Source of the DNA: Anaerolineae bacterium
Lineage (GTDB): Bacteria > Chloroflexota > Anaerolineae > Anaerolineales > Villigracilaceae
Direction of reading: 5' to 3'
Length of the DNA: 31,397 nucleotides
Assembly: GCA_017303735.1 (NCBI GenBank)
Contig: JAFLCF010000030.1
Span: forward strand, 1 to 31,397
Shown here: in pieces, positions 9,001 through 17,161 of the stretch
Position numbering within the stretch: position 1 is the stretch's first letter
Layout: each line of letters starts with the position of its first letter
Translations under genes and position numbers: made by a program
The notes under the pieces: model-generated
What the model saw: the letters and a program-made list of their open reading frames with translations, nothing else
Database searches by the model: none
Told to the model about the DNA's origin: nothing

Positions 9001-12000
9001 ATCGTGCAGGAGGCATTTGGGTATCACCATATTGGGCTTTTCACTCTTGATAAAAACTCAAACCAGTTGCTGATGGTCTCGAAAGCCGGGGAGTATGCCA
9101 GGCTCTTCCCGCAGGGTCACAGCATCCCATTGGGAGAAGGGGTTGTCGGTTCTGTGGCGTTGAGCGGGGAGATGAAGCTTGCCAACCGGGTGTACGATGA
9201 CCCTCTGTATCTTCCCACCATTATTCCCACCCAGTCTGAGCTGAGTCTGCCGATCAAGATCGGTGATGAGGTGGTGGGCGTATTGGATGTGCAAAGTCCA
9301 GAGACCGATGCGTTCACCGATGAAGATATACAAGTTCTGAGGACACTGGTCGATCAGATGGCGATCGTGATCGAAAATGCGCGCCTGTATGAAGCGGCTC
9401 AAAAGGAACTGGCAGAACGCAAGCGCGTGGAAGAAGATCGCCTGAAATTGATCCATGATCTTGGCGAGCGCGTCAAAGAGATGACTGTCTTGCATCAATC
9501 TGCACACCTGTTCCAAACCTCAGATTTCTCTGAGGCAGAGACCATGCAAACCCTGGTAGATAATTTGCCCTCTGCCTGGCGGTACCAGGAGATCACGGTC
9601 GCGCGGATTCGATTAGGCGAACAGGAATATCGCTCAGCAGGTTTTACTGAAACCTCCTGGATGCAAAAGGTGACCTTTAGCCTGCCCAACCAACGTGAAG
9701 GTTCGATCGAAGTTGCCTATCTCGAAGAACGCCCCGAAGCGGATGAAGGTCCGTTCCTAAATGAGGAATATCAGATCCTCCAAACATTGGCTCAAATGCT
9801 GCAAGCCGCTCTCATACGCCAATCCATAGAGCATGACCTGCGCAAACGTACCGAAGACCTCTCTAACCTGCTTGAAGCCGGGCGTGCCTTAAGTGAAACG
9901 CTTGACCCAGAGCGCATCTACCCGCTGGTTTACCAATACATTTCTGCTGCCATGCCATGCGATTTTCTGGTGATGTCTTCTTTTGATCCGCAGACCGAGT
10001 TGATCACCTGTGAATACCTGCACTCTGTGGAAGGGTCGCAGGATATTTCCGGCTTTCCACGCATCCCACTTGAACCGCCCGGGCAGGGGACACAAAGCCT
10101 CGCCATTCGCAGCGGACAATCTCTGCTCTTACCTGATTACGATAAGGCAGTAAATACAGCAGCAACCAAGGTCCATTTCAACGAAAAGGCAGAGATCGTC
10201 GAATTAATACCAGATAATGAAGAACGTACACGTTCCGCGATCATCGTTCCGCTCAAGGTCAATGGCGTTGTGGCAGGCGCGTTGCAGGTTCTCAGTTCCC
10301 GTTTGCATGCTCATACACCCAACCACCTGCAGTTTGTAGAGGCGCTTGCCTTCCACGTTTCTGCTGCGCTTTCCAATGCGAAGTTGTTCTCCGAACTCGA
10401 ACAGCGTGTTCAACAACGTACCGCTGAAGTGCGGGACCTATATGAAAATGCCCCCACCGGGTACCACTCTCTGAATGCTGAGGGACGGTTAGTGAATATA
10501 AACCAGACAGAACTAAACTGGTTGGGATACACCCGTGAAGAGATGATCGGACGCGCCTTCACAGACTTCATCACTCCTGAAACTGTTCATGTGTTCTTTG
10601 AATTCTTCCCGATATTCAAACAGCGGGGGTGGATAAACAATCTGGAGCTCGACCTGCTGCGCAAGGATGGCACTTCTTTCCCCGCGCTGATCAATGCCAC
10701 TGCTGCAAAAAATGAAGCGGGCGAATTGTTAGTAAGCCGCTCCACCGTCTTCGATATTACGGAGCGTAAACAAGCCGAACTTGCCCTGCGCGAAAGAGAG
10801 GAGGTCTATCGTGCTTTGTTCCAAAGCGCAAATGATGCCATTTTTATGCTTTCTCCTGATGGTGTCATCTTGCGTGCCAACCCGCGTTGTTTTGACCTGG
10901 TTGGTTTTACGGCAGATAAACTCGTTGGGCGTAGGTCTGATGAATTTATTGCACACTCCGAACAAGATGATGCCGATAGTCTTCTGACACGTTTATTGGC
11001 AGGAGAACGGTTGCCGGTGTATGAGCGGCACTTTATGCGAAAAGACGGCTCTCTGGTCAACACAGAAGTTAACCTGTCATTGATCCGCGATGAGTCAGGT
11101 GAACCAAAATTCATCCAAAGCGTCGTACGCGATATCTCCGCCCGCAAACATGCTGAGAATGCCCTGCGCGAGAGCGAGGAGCAGAATCGCCTCCTATTTG
11201 AAGATTCGCCAGATGCCGTGGTGCTCTTCGATCAGCTTGGCAGGGTGGTACGCATCAACCATGCCTTTGAAACTATTACAGGCAGGCAGGGCGATCAATT
11301 TATTGGGCATTTGCTCACAGATCTCGGCATATTACCGCGTCAACTGATCGAGGCATTGTCGGTATCCGCACAGGATGCTCTTGAACAGGATGGAAAGATC
11401 GCTGTGCTTGAATTCAAAATGGAACATACCAGCGGCGAGGTGCGTGATATCAGTGCACGAATCTTTACCCTCAACCTGCACGGAGAACCGCATTATCTTG
11501 CTTCCATACATGATATTACAACCAGCAAGCGTGCTGAAGAAACCCTGCGCCTCGCGAACAATGAAATGGAACGCGCCTTGCGGCTCAAAGATGAATTCCT
11601 CGCCAATATGAGTCACGAACTGCGTACGCCGCTCAATGCCGTTCTGGGTATTACCGAAAGCCTGCTCGAACAGGTATCCGGTCCGTTGAACGAAAAACAA
11701 CTAAAGTACCTCCAAACCGTTTCAGAAAGCGCACAACACTTGCTCGAGTTGATCAACGACATCCTCGACCTTGCCAAGATCAATGCCGGGCGTATCGATC
11801 TTGAGATCAATAAATCGGATATCGTTTCTGTTTCTCATGCCAGTTTGCGCATGGTACGCGAATTGGCTCATAAAAAAGGGGTTGCCACCGATTTGAAGAT
11901 CGATACCAGCATCAAACTGGCATGGGTCGATGAACGCCGCCTCAAGCAAATGCTTGTCAACCTCTTGAGCAACGCGGTTAAGTTCACCCCCAAAGATGGC

Positions 12001-12735
12001 AGCATCGGGCTTGAGGTCCACGGTGATGAGGCTGCCGGCATCCTATACTTCACAGTATGGGATACAGGCATTGGCATCAGCCAGCAAGACCTTCGTTTGC
12101 TCTTCCAACCCTTCGTGCAATTGGATGCCGGGCTTGCACGCGGCAATCAGGGCACCGGGTTGGGGCTGGTACTCGTCAGCCAGATGGCTCGCCTGCATGG
12201 TGGCAGCGTATCTGTTGAAAGTGAGCCCGGCAAAGGCAGCCGTTTTACCATCTCCCTGCCTTGGCTCACAGCGGGAGGAACCGGCAAACTGGTACGCCAG
12301 GAACATCCATTAATTACAAAGGATTCATCATCCATCCGCCCTAAAGATGAGACCTCCACCATTCTGATCGTGGATGATACTGAGGCGGTTACCATGCTCA
12401 TCAGTGATTATCTGATACAGCATGGCTATCAGGTGATCATCGCCCACGATGGGTACGAAGGCATTGCTCGCAGCGCAGAGACCCGCCCCGACCTCATTTT
12501 GATGGATGTGATGATGCCCGAACTCGATGGCTTCGAGACCACCCGCCGCCTTCGCAACAAGCCAGACCTGGCAGATATACCCATCATTGCGCTTACAGCT
12601 CTTGCCATGGCAGGCGACCGTGAACGCTGTATTGCCGCAGGCATGAACGATTACCTCAGCAAACCGGTTAAACTGAAGGAACTTCTTGATACCATCGAAC
12701 ACCATTTGGCAGCACGCAGTGGAGGAAGCAAATGA
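6040..12735 (+). CDS. Giant hybrid sensor histidine kinase: 10 PAS, 3 GAF, HisKA, HATPase, REC
   Basis: This 2231-residue cytosolic sensor (no membrane segment) autophosphorylates on His and passes phosphate to its own receiver. Approximate order: coiled coil 8-30; remnant of a PAS C-terminal part 31-60; PAS 70-185, 198-312, 324-435, 447-562, 574-690, 702-819, 831-949; GAF 962-1120, a divergent GAF-like 1145-1262, GAF 1273-1455; PAS 1466-1577, 1589-1703, 1715-1830; HisKA with NMSHELRTPLN and phospho-His1859; HATPase with N box Asn1974/Asn1978, DTGIGI at 2008 and GTGLGL at 2038; REC with Asp2112/2113, phospho-Asp2156 and Lys2208. Nearly every PAS ends in a D-I-T-E-R-K type segment leading to a helical linker. 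ATG 6046 is an alternative start, with CGGGA 5 bases upstream. The stop overlaps the next gene by ATGA. Ligands cannot be read from sequence. Confidence 0.92.
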   Translation: MPMNTKKTKAELVEELNAAHQRIAELERLSVQVEKITFDQNGTPISALGVTQDLTDRKRAEDELHFAERRYRALIENAPDGIVLIGTDFKFKYASPSAARIFGYDLNVDLELSPDTLTHPDDLPMVVGVLSDLLEHPERTPTIQYRFLHKDGNWRWIESTFSNLLALPSVEALVINFRDITESKQMESEHAQLIERLNLAASSAHIGIWDWNIQKNQLVWDDQMYALYGLKPEEFGGAYEAWLNGIHPEDREASDRISAQALRGEQIYDTEFRVVWPDGSIHWIKANGDIFRDENGAPLRMVGINYDITERKRSEMALQASEANYRKLAETSDSAIAVLDRDGRILYVNPVSLHVWEEPQLVGKTIHDLFPEKIADGYLAVMRRVIDQQSTDTNELEVIIKERRMWFHVTLSPLKNSDGTADTLLLNAMDITERKLVEDSLRHSELKYRSLYENLRDCFVGVTFDGVILEYNDAYRNMLGYSDAELRKMTFMDVTPEKWHTFEDEIIKTQVLTRGYSDVYEKEYRNKDGVIFPVEVRAQMTWDEAGRPSGMWAVVRDITYRKVIEQELIRINERFTELAEHVSDIFWISEPQTFTNLYISPAFTTIMGRSKEDVAHLPNGYLDVVLPEDQPILIHKRELESSGFKTDVQYRIRRPDESIRWIRDKGTPVFNSEGRVIRVVGSASDITEQVEAAMRISESEKRFQQIAETIPEMFWMFDNVRQNLIYVSPAYELIWGRPVQELYGNNDSYLESIVPEDRNVVFEALQQQANGEESEMEYRVVQPNGSIRWVHDRSFPIFDEKSGALIRTTGIVTDITERKQTETALRESETRLRLSISAGKQGLYDLDLRTGEAIVNREYAEMLGYDPETFAETNQAWIERTHPDDVKTTTKVFDEYIHGLIPEYQVEFRQRTRDGKWKWILSLGRIVEYDADGKPTRMIGTHTDITEQKQAELDLKKRASHLALINDVGRQITSFLNFQAVMDIFPRIVQEAFGYHHIGLFTLDKNSNQLLMVSKAGEYARLFPQGHSIPLGEGVVGSVALSGEMKLANRVYDDPLYLPTIIPTQSELSLPIKIGDEVVGVLDVQSPETDAFTDEDIQVLRTLVDQMAIVIENARLYEAAQKELAERKRVEEDRLKLIHDLGERVKEMTVLHQSAHLFQTSDFSEAETMQTLVDNLPSAWRYQEITVARIRLGEQEYRSAGFTETSWMQKVTFSLPNQREGSIEVAYLEERPEADEGPFLNEEYQILQTLAQMLQAALIRQSIEHDLRKRTEDLSNLLEAGRALSETLDPERIYPLVYQYISAAMPCDFLVMSSFDPQTELITCEYLHSVEGSQDISGFPRIPLEPPGQGTQSLAIRSGQSLLLPDYDKAVNTAATKVHFNEKAEIVELIPDNEERTRSAIIVPLKVNGVVAGALQVLSSRLHAHTPNHLQFVEALAFHVSAALSNAKLFSELEQRVQQRTAEVRDLYENAPTGYHSLNAEGRLVNINQTELNWLGYTREEMIGRAFTDFITPETVHVFFEFFPIFKQRGWINNLELDLLRKDGTSFPALINATAAKNEAGELLVSRSTVFDITERKQAELALREREEVYRALFQSANDAIFMLSPDGVILRANPRCFDLVGFTADKLVGRRSDEFIAHSEQDDADSLLTRLLAGERLPVYERHFMRKDGSLVNTEVNLSLIRDESGEPKFIQSVVRDISARKHAENALRESEEQNRLLFEDSPDAVVLFDQLGRVVRINHAFETITGRQGDQFIGHLLTDLGILPRQLIEALSVSAQDALEQDGKIAVLEFKMEHTSGEVRDISARIFTLNLHGEPHYLASIHDITTSKRAEETLRLANNEMERALRLKDEFLANMSHELRTPLNAVLGITESLLEQVSGPLNEKQLKYLQTVSESAQHLLELINDILDLAKINAGRIDLEINKSDIVSVSHASLRMVRELAHKKGVATDLKIDTSIKLAWVDERRLKQMLVNLLSNAVKFTPKDGSIGLEVHGDEAAGILYFTVWDTGIGISQQDLRLLFQPFVQLDAGLARGNQGTGLGLVLVSQMARLHGGSVSVESEPGKGSRFTISLPWLTAGGTGKLVRQEHPLITKDSSSIRPKDETSTILIVDDTEAVTMLISDYLIQHGYQVIIAHDGYEGIARSAETRPDLILMDVMMPELDGFETTRRLRNKPDLADIPIIALTALAMAGDRERCIAAGMNDYLSKPVKLKELLDTIEHHLAARSGGSK

Positions 12736-13805
12736 AAAGCACGATCTTGATCGTAGATGATAATGTCGCCAGCCGTGAAACCCTCGAATCGGTACTAGTC
12801 GGAGATGGGTACAGCCTGCACATGGCAGAAGACGGCAGGCAAGCTCTCGAAAAGGCGGATGCCCTGCACCCAGACTTGATCCTGCTCGATGTGATGATGC
12901 CCGGCATGGATGGCTTCGAAGTCTGCCGCCGCCTCCGTTCCACGCCCGGGCTTGTGGAAGTGCCCATCATCCTGCTCACGGCTCTTGATGATTCCTCCTC
13001 CCGCATCGAAGGCATTCAGTCCGGCGCCGACGATTTCCTCTCCAAACCTTTCGACCGCCAGGAACTGCGTGCTCGTGTGCGCACCATCACCCGTCTCAAC
13101 CGTTATCGCACCCTGCTCGAACAACGCGAAAACCTGCGCGATATGGCGCAGCGCATGGTCACCGGGCTTGAAGATGAACGCATGCGCATCTCGCGTGAAT
13201 TGCACGATGAACTCGGTCAACTCTTGACCGCCCAGCTAATGGACATTCGCGACCTGCAATCCGATCTCACCATTCCGCCTGAAGCCTTATTTGGGCGTTT
13301 GGAAGCGATCCATAACCAAATGTATGAAGTCACTGTAAAAGTAAGGAGACTTGCTCACGATCTGCGTCCGCCTCTGTTAAGCGCGCTTGGGGTTACACAG
13401 GCGCTTCGAACCCATTGTGCCAAATTTTCGAGTAACAGTCACATCCCGATCGATATTGAGATCGATGAAACCCTGAACGACCTGCCGGATGTTTACGGCA
13501 TCATCCTGTATCGGGTCTTGCAAGAGGCGTTGACGAACATCGCCAAACACGCCCATGCCAGCCGCATCTGGGTGGAACTCGGGGTCGACAACGATCAGAT
13601 CCGCCTGACGGTTCAGGATAATGGCATCGGTCTGGCTGGCGGGCACAACGTCAGCAGCGGCATAGGCATCGTTGGCATGAAAGAACGTGCCTCGTTGGTG
13701 GGAGGCGAGCTTGTCATCCGTTCTGGCAAGAATGGGGGCACCATTTTGGAGGCGTCCTTGCCGCTCAAAGCTGGAACGACCACTCACACGAGGGAGGAAG
13801 CATGA
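12732..13805 (+). CDS. REC-HisKA_3-HATPase protein (receiver-fused NarX/LiaS-type histidine kinase)
   Basis: This is a 357-residue soluble kinase with a receiver at its N-terminus. The REC (1-120) has Asp9/Asp10, phospho-Asp53 in LLDVMMPGMDG, Thr83 and Lys105. A helical linker (RTITRLNRYRTLLEQRENL, 117-135) leads to HisKA_3 with RISRELHDELGQLLTAQL and phospho-His158, then a HATPase with DNGIG (296-300) and the GIGIVGMKERA segment (310-320) typical of the NarX/DegS/LiaS group. The ATG overlaps the preceding stop as ATGA, and GGAGGAAG (12721-12728) is a strong ribosome site. HisKA_3 kinases usually pair with NarL regulators, and one follows immediately. A receiver input suggests it is controlled by phosphate from the giant kinase, although the RECs could also be unlinked. 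Confidence 0.92.
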   Translation: MKSTILIVDDNVASRETLESVLVGDGYSLHMAEDGRQALEKADALHPDLILLDVMMPGMDGFEVCRRLRSTPGLVEVPIILLTALDDSSSRIEGIQSGADDFLSKPFDRQELRARVRTITRLNRYRTLLEQRENLRDMAQRMVTGLEDERMRISRELHDELGQLLTAQLMDIRDLQSDLTIPPEALFGRLEAIHNQMYEVTVKVRRLAHDLRPPLLSALGVTQALRTHCAKFSSNSHIPIDIEIDETLNDLPDVYGIILYRVLQEALTNIAKHAHASRIWVELGVDNDQIRLTVQDNGIGLAGGHNVSSGIGIVGMKERASLVGGELVIRSGKNGGTILEASLPLKAGTTTHTREEA

Positions 13806-14452
13806 TCCGAATATTGATCGCAGAAGACCATCTCATGGTGCGGGCGGGCATCCGTGCTTTGTTGGAAAAAGTTGGCGATATGACCATCCTGGGCGAAGCC
13901 TCGAATGGACAGGAAGCTCTTGAAATGACCGAAGCGCTCAAACCCGATGTGCTGGTCATGGATATTATGATGCCGCGCTTGAACGGTATTCAAGCGGCAG
14001 AACAATTAAGAAGCAGAAAAAGCAAAACCAATATCCTTCTGCTCTCCATGTATGCGGATGAAGGCTTGGTCTATCAGGCACTGCAAAGCGGAGTGAACGG
14101 TTATGTGCTTAAGTCCTCTGTCAGCGATGAGTTGGTACATGCCGTGCATGAGGTTGCAGGCGGCAGGAGATTTTTAAGTGAACCGATCTCCGAGATCGTA
14201 ATGGAGAACGCCTTCAAACCGCGCCCAACCGGCGACCTCGACCCGCTTGCCAGCCTGTCGCCTCGCGAAAAAGAGATCATGCAATTGATCGCTGAAGAAC
14301 ATACCAGTGTTGAGATTGCTGCGTTTTTATCCATCAGCGAGAAAACGGTCGAGAAACACCGCGCCAACCTGATGGAGAAATTGAACGTTCGCAACCTGGC
14401 TGGGCTGGTGCGGCTTGCCGTCAAATTCCGCCTCGTAGACCGCGACTTTTAA
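13802..14452 (+). CDS. NarL/FixJ-family response regulator with LuxR-type HTH
   Basis: This 216-residue transcription factor has a receiver (1-120; acidic pair Glu8/Asp9, phospho-Asp54 in VMDIMMPRLNG, Ser82 in LLSMYA, Lys104) and a LuxR-type helix-turn-helix (152-206; LSPREKEIMQLIAEEHTS, then ISEKTVEKHRANLMEKL as recognition region). It is the only DNA-binding output of the plus-strand signalling block. The start overlaps the stop of the REC-HisKA_3 gene as ATGA behind GGGAGGAAG (13791-13799), implying translational coupling and equal expression. By family knowledge it is the likely phosphate acceptor of the kinase encoded just before it. Its target genes are unknown. Confidence 0.93.
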   Translation: MIRILIAEDHLMVRAGIRALLEKVGDMTILGEASNGQEALEMTEALKPDVLVMDIMMPRLNGIQAAEQLRSRKSKTNILLLSMYADEGLVYQALQSGVNGYVLKSSVSDELVHAVHEVAGGRRFLSEPISEIVMENAFKPRPTGDLDPLASLSPREKEIMQLIAEEHTSVEIAAFLSISEKTVEKHRANLMEKLNVRNLAGLVRLAVKFRLVDRDF

Positions 14453-14518
14453 CTGCCTTTACAGAAGAACAGACGCCATACCCAGATCGGACTTTTATAC
14501 TTACCAAGGAATGACCCC

Positions 14519-15982
14519 ATGAATCTGAGTGTAAAACCCACCATACTTATCGTTGAAGATGAACCAGCCGGACAACTGGTGATCGAATCCATATTGCACG
14601 ATCAGGGCTATCAGGTGGAGTTTGCTTCCACGGGCAAGGAAGCCCTCAAAAAAGCCGTGGATGTGAAGCCGGATCTGATCTTGTTGGATATTATGCTGCC
14701 AGAAATGGACGGCATTCAAGTTTGTCAGATGCTGCGGAAGACCGGAGAACTTGCCAAGACCCCCATCGTCATGCTGACCGCACTGAATGATCGTGACATC
14801 CGGATCGCATGCCTCGATGCCGGCGCTGACGATTTCTTCACCAAGCCCTTCGACCGCGCCGAACTACGCGCACGGGTACGCTCGATCACAAAACTTAACC
14901 AATATCGCCTGTTGTATGAACGCAATCAAATGTTTTCATGGATCAGTGAACAAGCCAGTGACGGTTATGTCTTGATCTTAAGTGGTGATGAAATATCCTA
15001 TGCCAACCCGCGTGCGCGCTTTTATCTTGGGCTGGATATGGAAAAGTCCGATGCGCCCGCAGGAAACTTTATGGAGGTCGCCACCCGTCAGTATGCACCG
15101 CATCCGCAGCAGGCATGGATGAACTGGCCCGCGCCCAATGATCCATCCCTTATCCGTTACCTCGTCCGCCCTGAGTCGAACACCTCGCATGAATTTTGGA
15201 TCGAAGCATCGGTGTTCGAGATCCCAGAAGGAGTGCCCGGTTCCCGCATCATCCGCCTCCGCGATGTGACCGCAGACATCTTGAACCGGCGCAACACCCG
15301 CAGTTTTGGCGAGGCGATCAACCACAAGGTGCGCACACCGATGACCCATATCATTTCCAGTCTCGACCTGCTGTCGCGGCATATTACCCAATTATCGCAG
15401 GAGGAGATTGTCAGACTTTCAGAAACAGCCATGATGGGCGCCAAACGCCTGTATGAAACGCTGGATCGCATCTTGAAGTATACAAATCTTTATGCGAGTG
15501 TGAACAGCCAGGAAGGGTTTGAACTTTCAGAGTTCAAAGGATTGGCTGAAAAGATCGCGGCAGAGATCGGCATAACAAGTGCGGCGGTGACGATGTCTGA
15601 ACGCTTGAATGGGCTTAAGATCGTCCTGCCTTATCAATCGGTGGAAGTTCTGCTTTGGGAGATTTTGGGAAATTCCAAAAAATTTCACCCGGCTGGCACG
15701 CCGCATGTCACCGTGGATGTGCAACCCGGAAGTTCTCACACCATTATTTTTCAATTCACTGACGATGGCATCACTCTTTCACCCAAGCAATTGAATACCG
15801 CCTGGCTGCCGTATTATCAGGGCGAAAAGGATTTTACAGGCGAAGCTCCAGGCTTGGGGCTGGGACTCTCAACAGTAAGCACCATTGTGTGGGGGGCAGG
15901 AGGGTCAAGCCGTTTGATGAACCGTGAGAATCAGCCGGGTGTGGTGGTCAAATTATCCATCCCAGTTGTAAAGGGCGTTTGA
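14519..15982 (+). CDS. REC-PAS-histidine kinase-like protein with degenerate catalytic motifs
   Basis: This is a 487-residue soluble protein. The REC (1-120) has Glu13/Asp14, phospho-Asp57 in LLDIMLPEMDG, and Lys109, then the linker RSITKLNQYRLLYERNQMF. A PAS-like domain covers about 138-256 (WISEQASDGYVLILSGDEISYANP). A HisKA-like segment has AINHKVRTPMTHIISSLDLL with His269, so the usual H-E-L-R-T-P reads H-K-V-R-T-P. In the ATPase part the first Asn of the N box is replaced by Glu (WEILGNSKKFHP; Asn385 kept), the G1 box DxGxG reads DDGIT (415-419), and the G2 box GLGLGL (445-450) is intact. It may be a weak kinase, a phosphatase or a pseudokinase scaffold. An AAGGA site is 8 bases before ATG 14519. 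It sits 66 bases after the NarL gene. Confidence 0.85.
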   Translation: MNLSVKPTILIVEDEPAGQLVIESILHDQGYQVEFASTGKEALKKAVDVKPDLILLDIMLPEMDGIQVCQMLRKTGELAKTPIVMLTALNDRDIRIACLDAGADDFFTKPFDRAELRARVRSITKLNQYRLLYERNQMFSWISEQASDGYVLILSGDEISYANPRARFYLGLDMEKSDAPAGNFMEVATRQYAPHPQQAWMNWPAPNDPSLIRYLVRPESNTSHEFWIEASVFEIPEGVPGSRIIRLRDVTADILNRRNTRSFGEAINHKVRTPMTHIISSLDLLSRHITQLSQEEIVRLSETAMMGAKRLYETLDRILKYTNLYASVNSQEGFELSEFKGLAEKIAAEIGITSAAVTMSERLNGLKIVLPYQSVEVLLWEILGNSKKFHPAGTPHVTVDVQPGSSHTIIFQFTDDGITLSPKQLNTAWLPYYQGEKDFTGEAPGLGLGLSTVSTIVWGAGGSSRLMNRENQPGVVVKLSIPVVKGV

Positions 15983-16008
15983 ATGTATACAAGCGTCGGA
16001 GTCTTTCA

Positions 16009-17004
16009 ATGACCGAGAATAGAACAACAATCCTGATCGTAGATGATGATGCTTCTGCAAGAGATGTGCTCGTGTCCATTCTTGAAGCGGATGGTTATCA
16101 ACTGATTCTTGCAGAAAATGGGATGCAAGCCATTGAGCTGGCAACCGCCATTCTTCCGGATATCATCCTGCTGGATGTGATGATGCCAGGTATGGATGGG
16201 TTTGAGACCTGCCGCCGCATTCGCAGTGAGAAGTCCATTGCAGAGGTTCCCATTCTTTTTCTAACGGCTTTGGATGACCGTCAGTCTTTGTTAACCGGGC
16301 TGGATGTTGGAGCGGATGACTTTATATCCAAACCGCCCGACCGTTATGAATTGCGTGCGAGACTGCTTGGTATAGCCCGTTTGAACCGCTATCGTAAACT
16401 TCTCGATGAACGCCAGAGCCTTGAGAATGCACATGAACAGCTCTTGCTTGCCTATGATAAGACCATTGAAGGCTGGTCGCTTGCCATGGACTTGCGTGAT
16501 AAAGAAACCGAAGGGCATTCCAGGCGTGTTGCCCAGATGACTATTAAGCTGGCAGAGTCTTTGGGGATCCAAGGAGAGGAACTCAGCTCGATTCGCCGCG
16601 GGGCGCTCTTGCATGATATTGGCAAATTGGGCATCCCAGATGCGATCCTTCATAAATCCGATAAACTGGATGAGAACGAATGGACATTGATGAAACAGCA
16701 TCCTCAATTGGCGTACGACATGCTGTATCCCATCGAATATCTGCGCCCAGCTCTTGATATTCCTTATTGTCATCATGAAAAATGGGATGGAACTGGCTAT
16801 CCGCGTGGATTGAAAGGGGAAGAGATTCCCTTATCGGCAAGGTTGTTTGCTGTGGTGGATGTATGGGATGCACTGACGTCTGATCGCCCGTACCGTGAAG
16901 CATGGGGCAAGGAAAAGACCCTGAAGTATGTTTTAGAACAATCGGGCAGGCATTTTGACCCCAAGGTCGTTGAGATTTTTTCAAAGGTCATACTAGGTTC
17001 ATAA
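16009..17004 (+). CDS. REC-HD-GYP protein (cyclic-di-GMP phosphodiesterase response regulator, RpfG-like)
   Basis: This is a 331-residue response regulator. The REC (1-120) has Asp12-14, phospho-Asp56 in LLDVMMPGMDG, Thr87 and Lys108 (in SKPP, not the usual SKPF), then the linker GIARLNRYRKLLDERQSL. The HD-GYP domain (about 145-325) has the full set: His170, HDIGK with His202/Asp203, KQHP with His231, HHEKWDGTGYPRGLKGEEIP (His255, His256, GYP 263-265) and Asp284. The family hydrolyses c-di-GMP to pGpG or GMP with a two- or three-metal centre, so activity is expected. ATG 16009 is chosen because CGGAG (15996-16000) is 8 bases upstream; a TTG at 15979 would overlap the previous stop. It is last in the block and connects it to second-messenger output. 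Confidence 0.92.
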   Translation: MTENRTTILIVDDDASARDVLVSILEADGYQLILAENGMQAIELATAILPDIILLDVMMPGMDGFETCRRIRSEKSIAEVPILFLTALDDRQSLLTGLDVGADDFISKPPDRYELRARLLGIARLNRYRKLLDERQSLENAHEQLLLAYDKTIEGWSLAMDLRDKETEGHSRRVAQMTIKLAESLGIQGEELSSIRRGALLHDIGKLGIPDAILHKSDKLDENEWTLMKQHPQLAYDMLYPIEYLRPALDIPYCHHEKWDGTGYPRGLKGEEIPLSARLFAVVDVWDALTSDRPYREAWGKEKTLKYVLEQSGRHFDPKVVEIFSKVILGS

Positions 17005-17161
17005 TATCCCTTCGATCTTCCTGTTCAAGCCGCGGCTTTGAGCGATATTTGTCTAATTTATTTTGGCTCTGGTGAGGGTTCAGCCCCCACCAGAGCGGGA
17101 GTGTTTTATATAAGCTATTTCCACTCAGCCATCTATGGAGTTCTAAAACATCGTGACTGCT
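17005..17161. terminator. Convergent intergenic region with terminator-like hairpin 17066-17096
   Basis: Between the ends of two convergent units, GCTCTGGTG (17066-17074) pairs with CACCAGAGC (17088-17096), extended by GGG/CCC. On the plus strand GTTTTATAT follows a few bases later; on the minus strand a run of A and T follows. A 12-bp palindrome AAGCCGCGGCTT lies at 17027-17038. The hairpin could serve both directions. Confidence 0.55.

Noticed and set aside
6040..12735. Possibility that the giant kinase is an assembly fusion of two genes
   Set aside because: The frame is uninterrupted, the helical linkers between all domains are intact and codon use looks uniform; long reads would settle it, but nothing visible points to a join.
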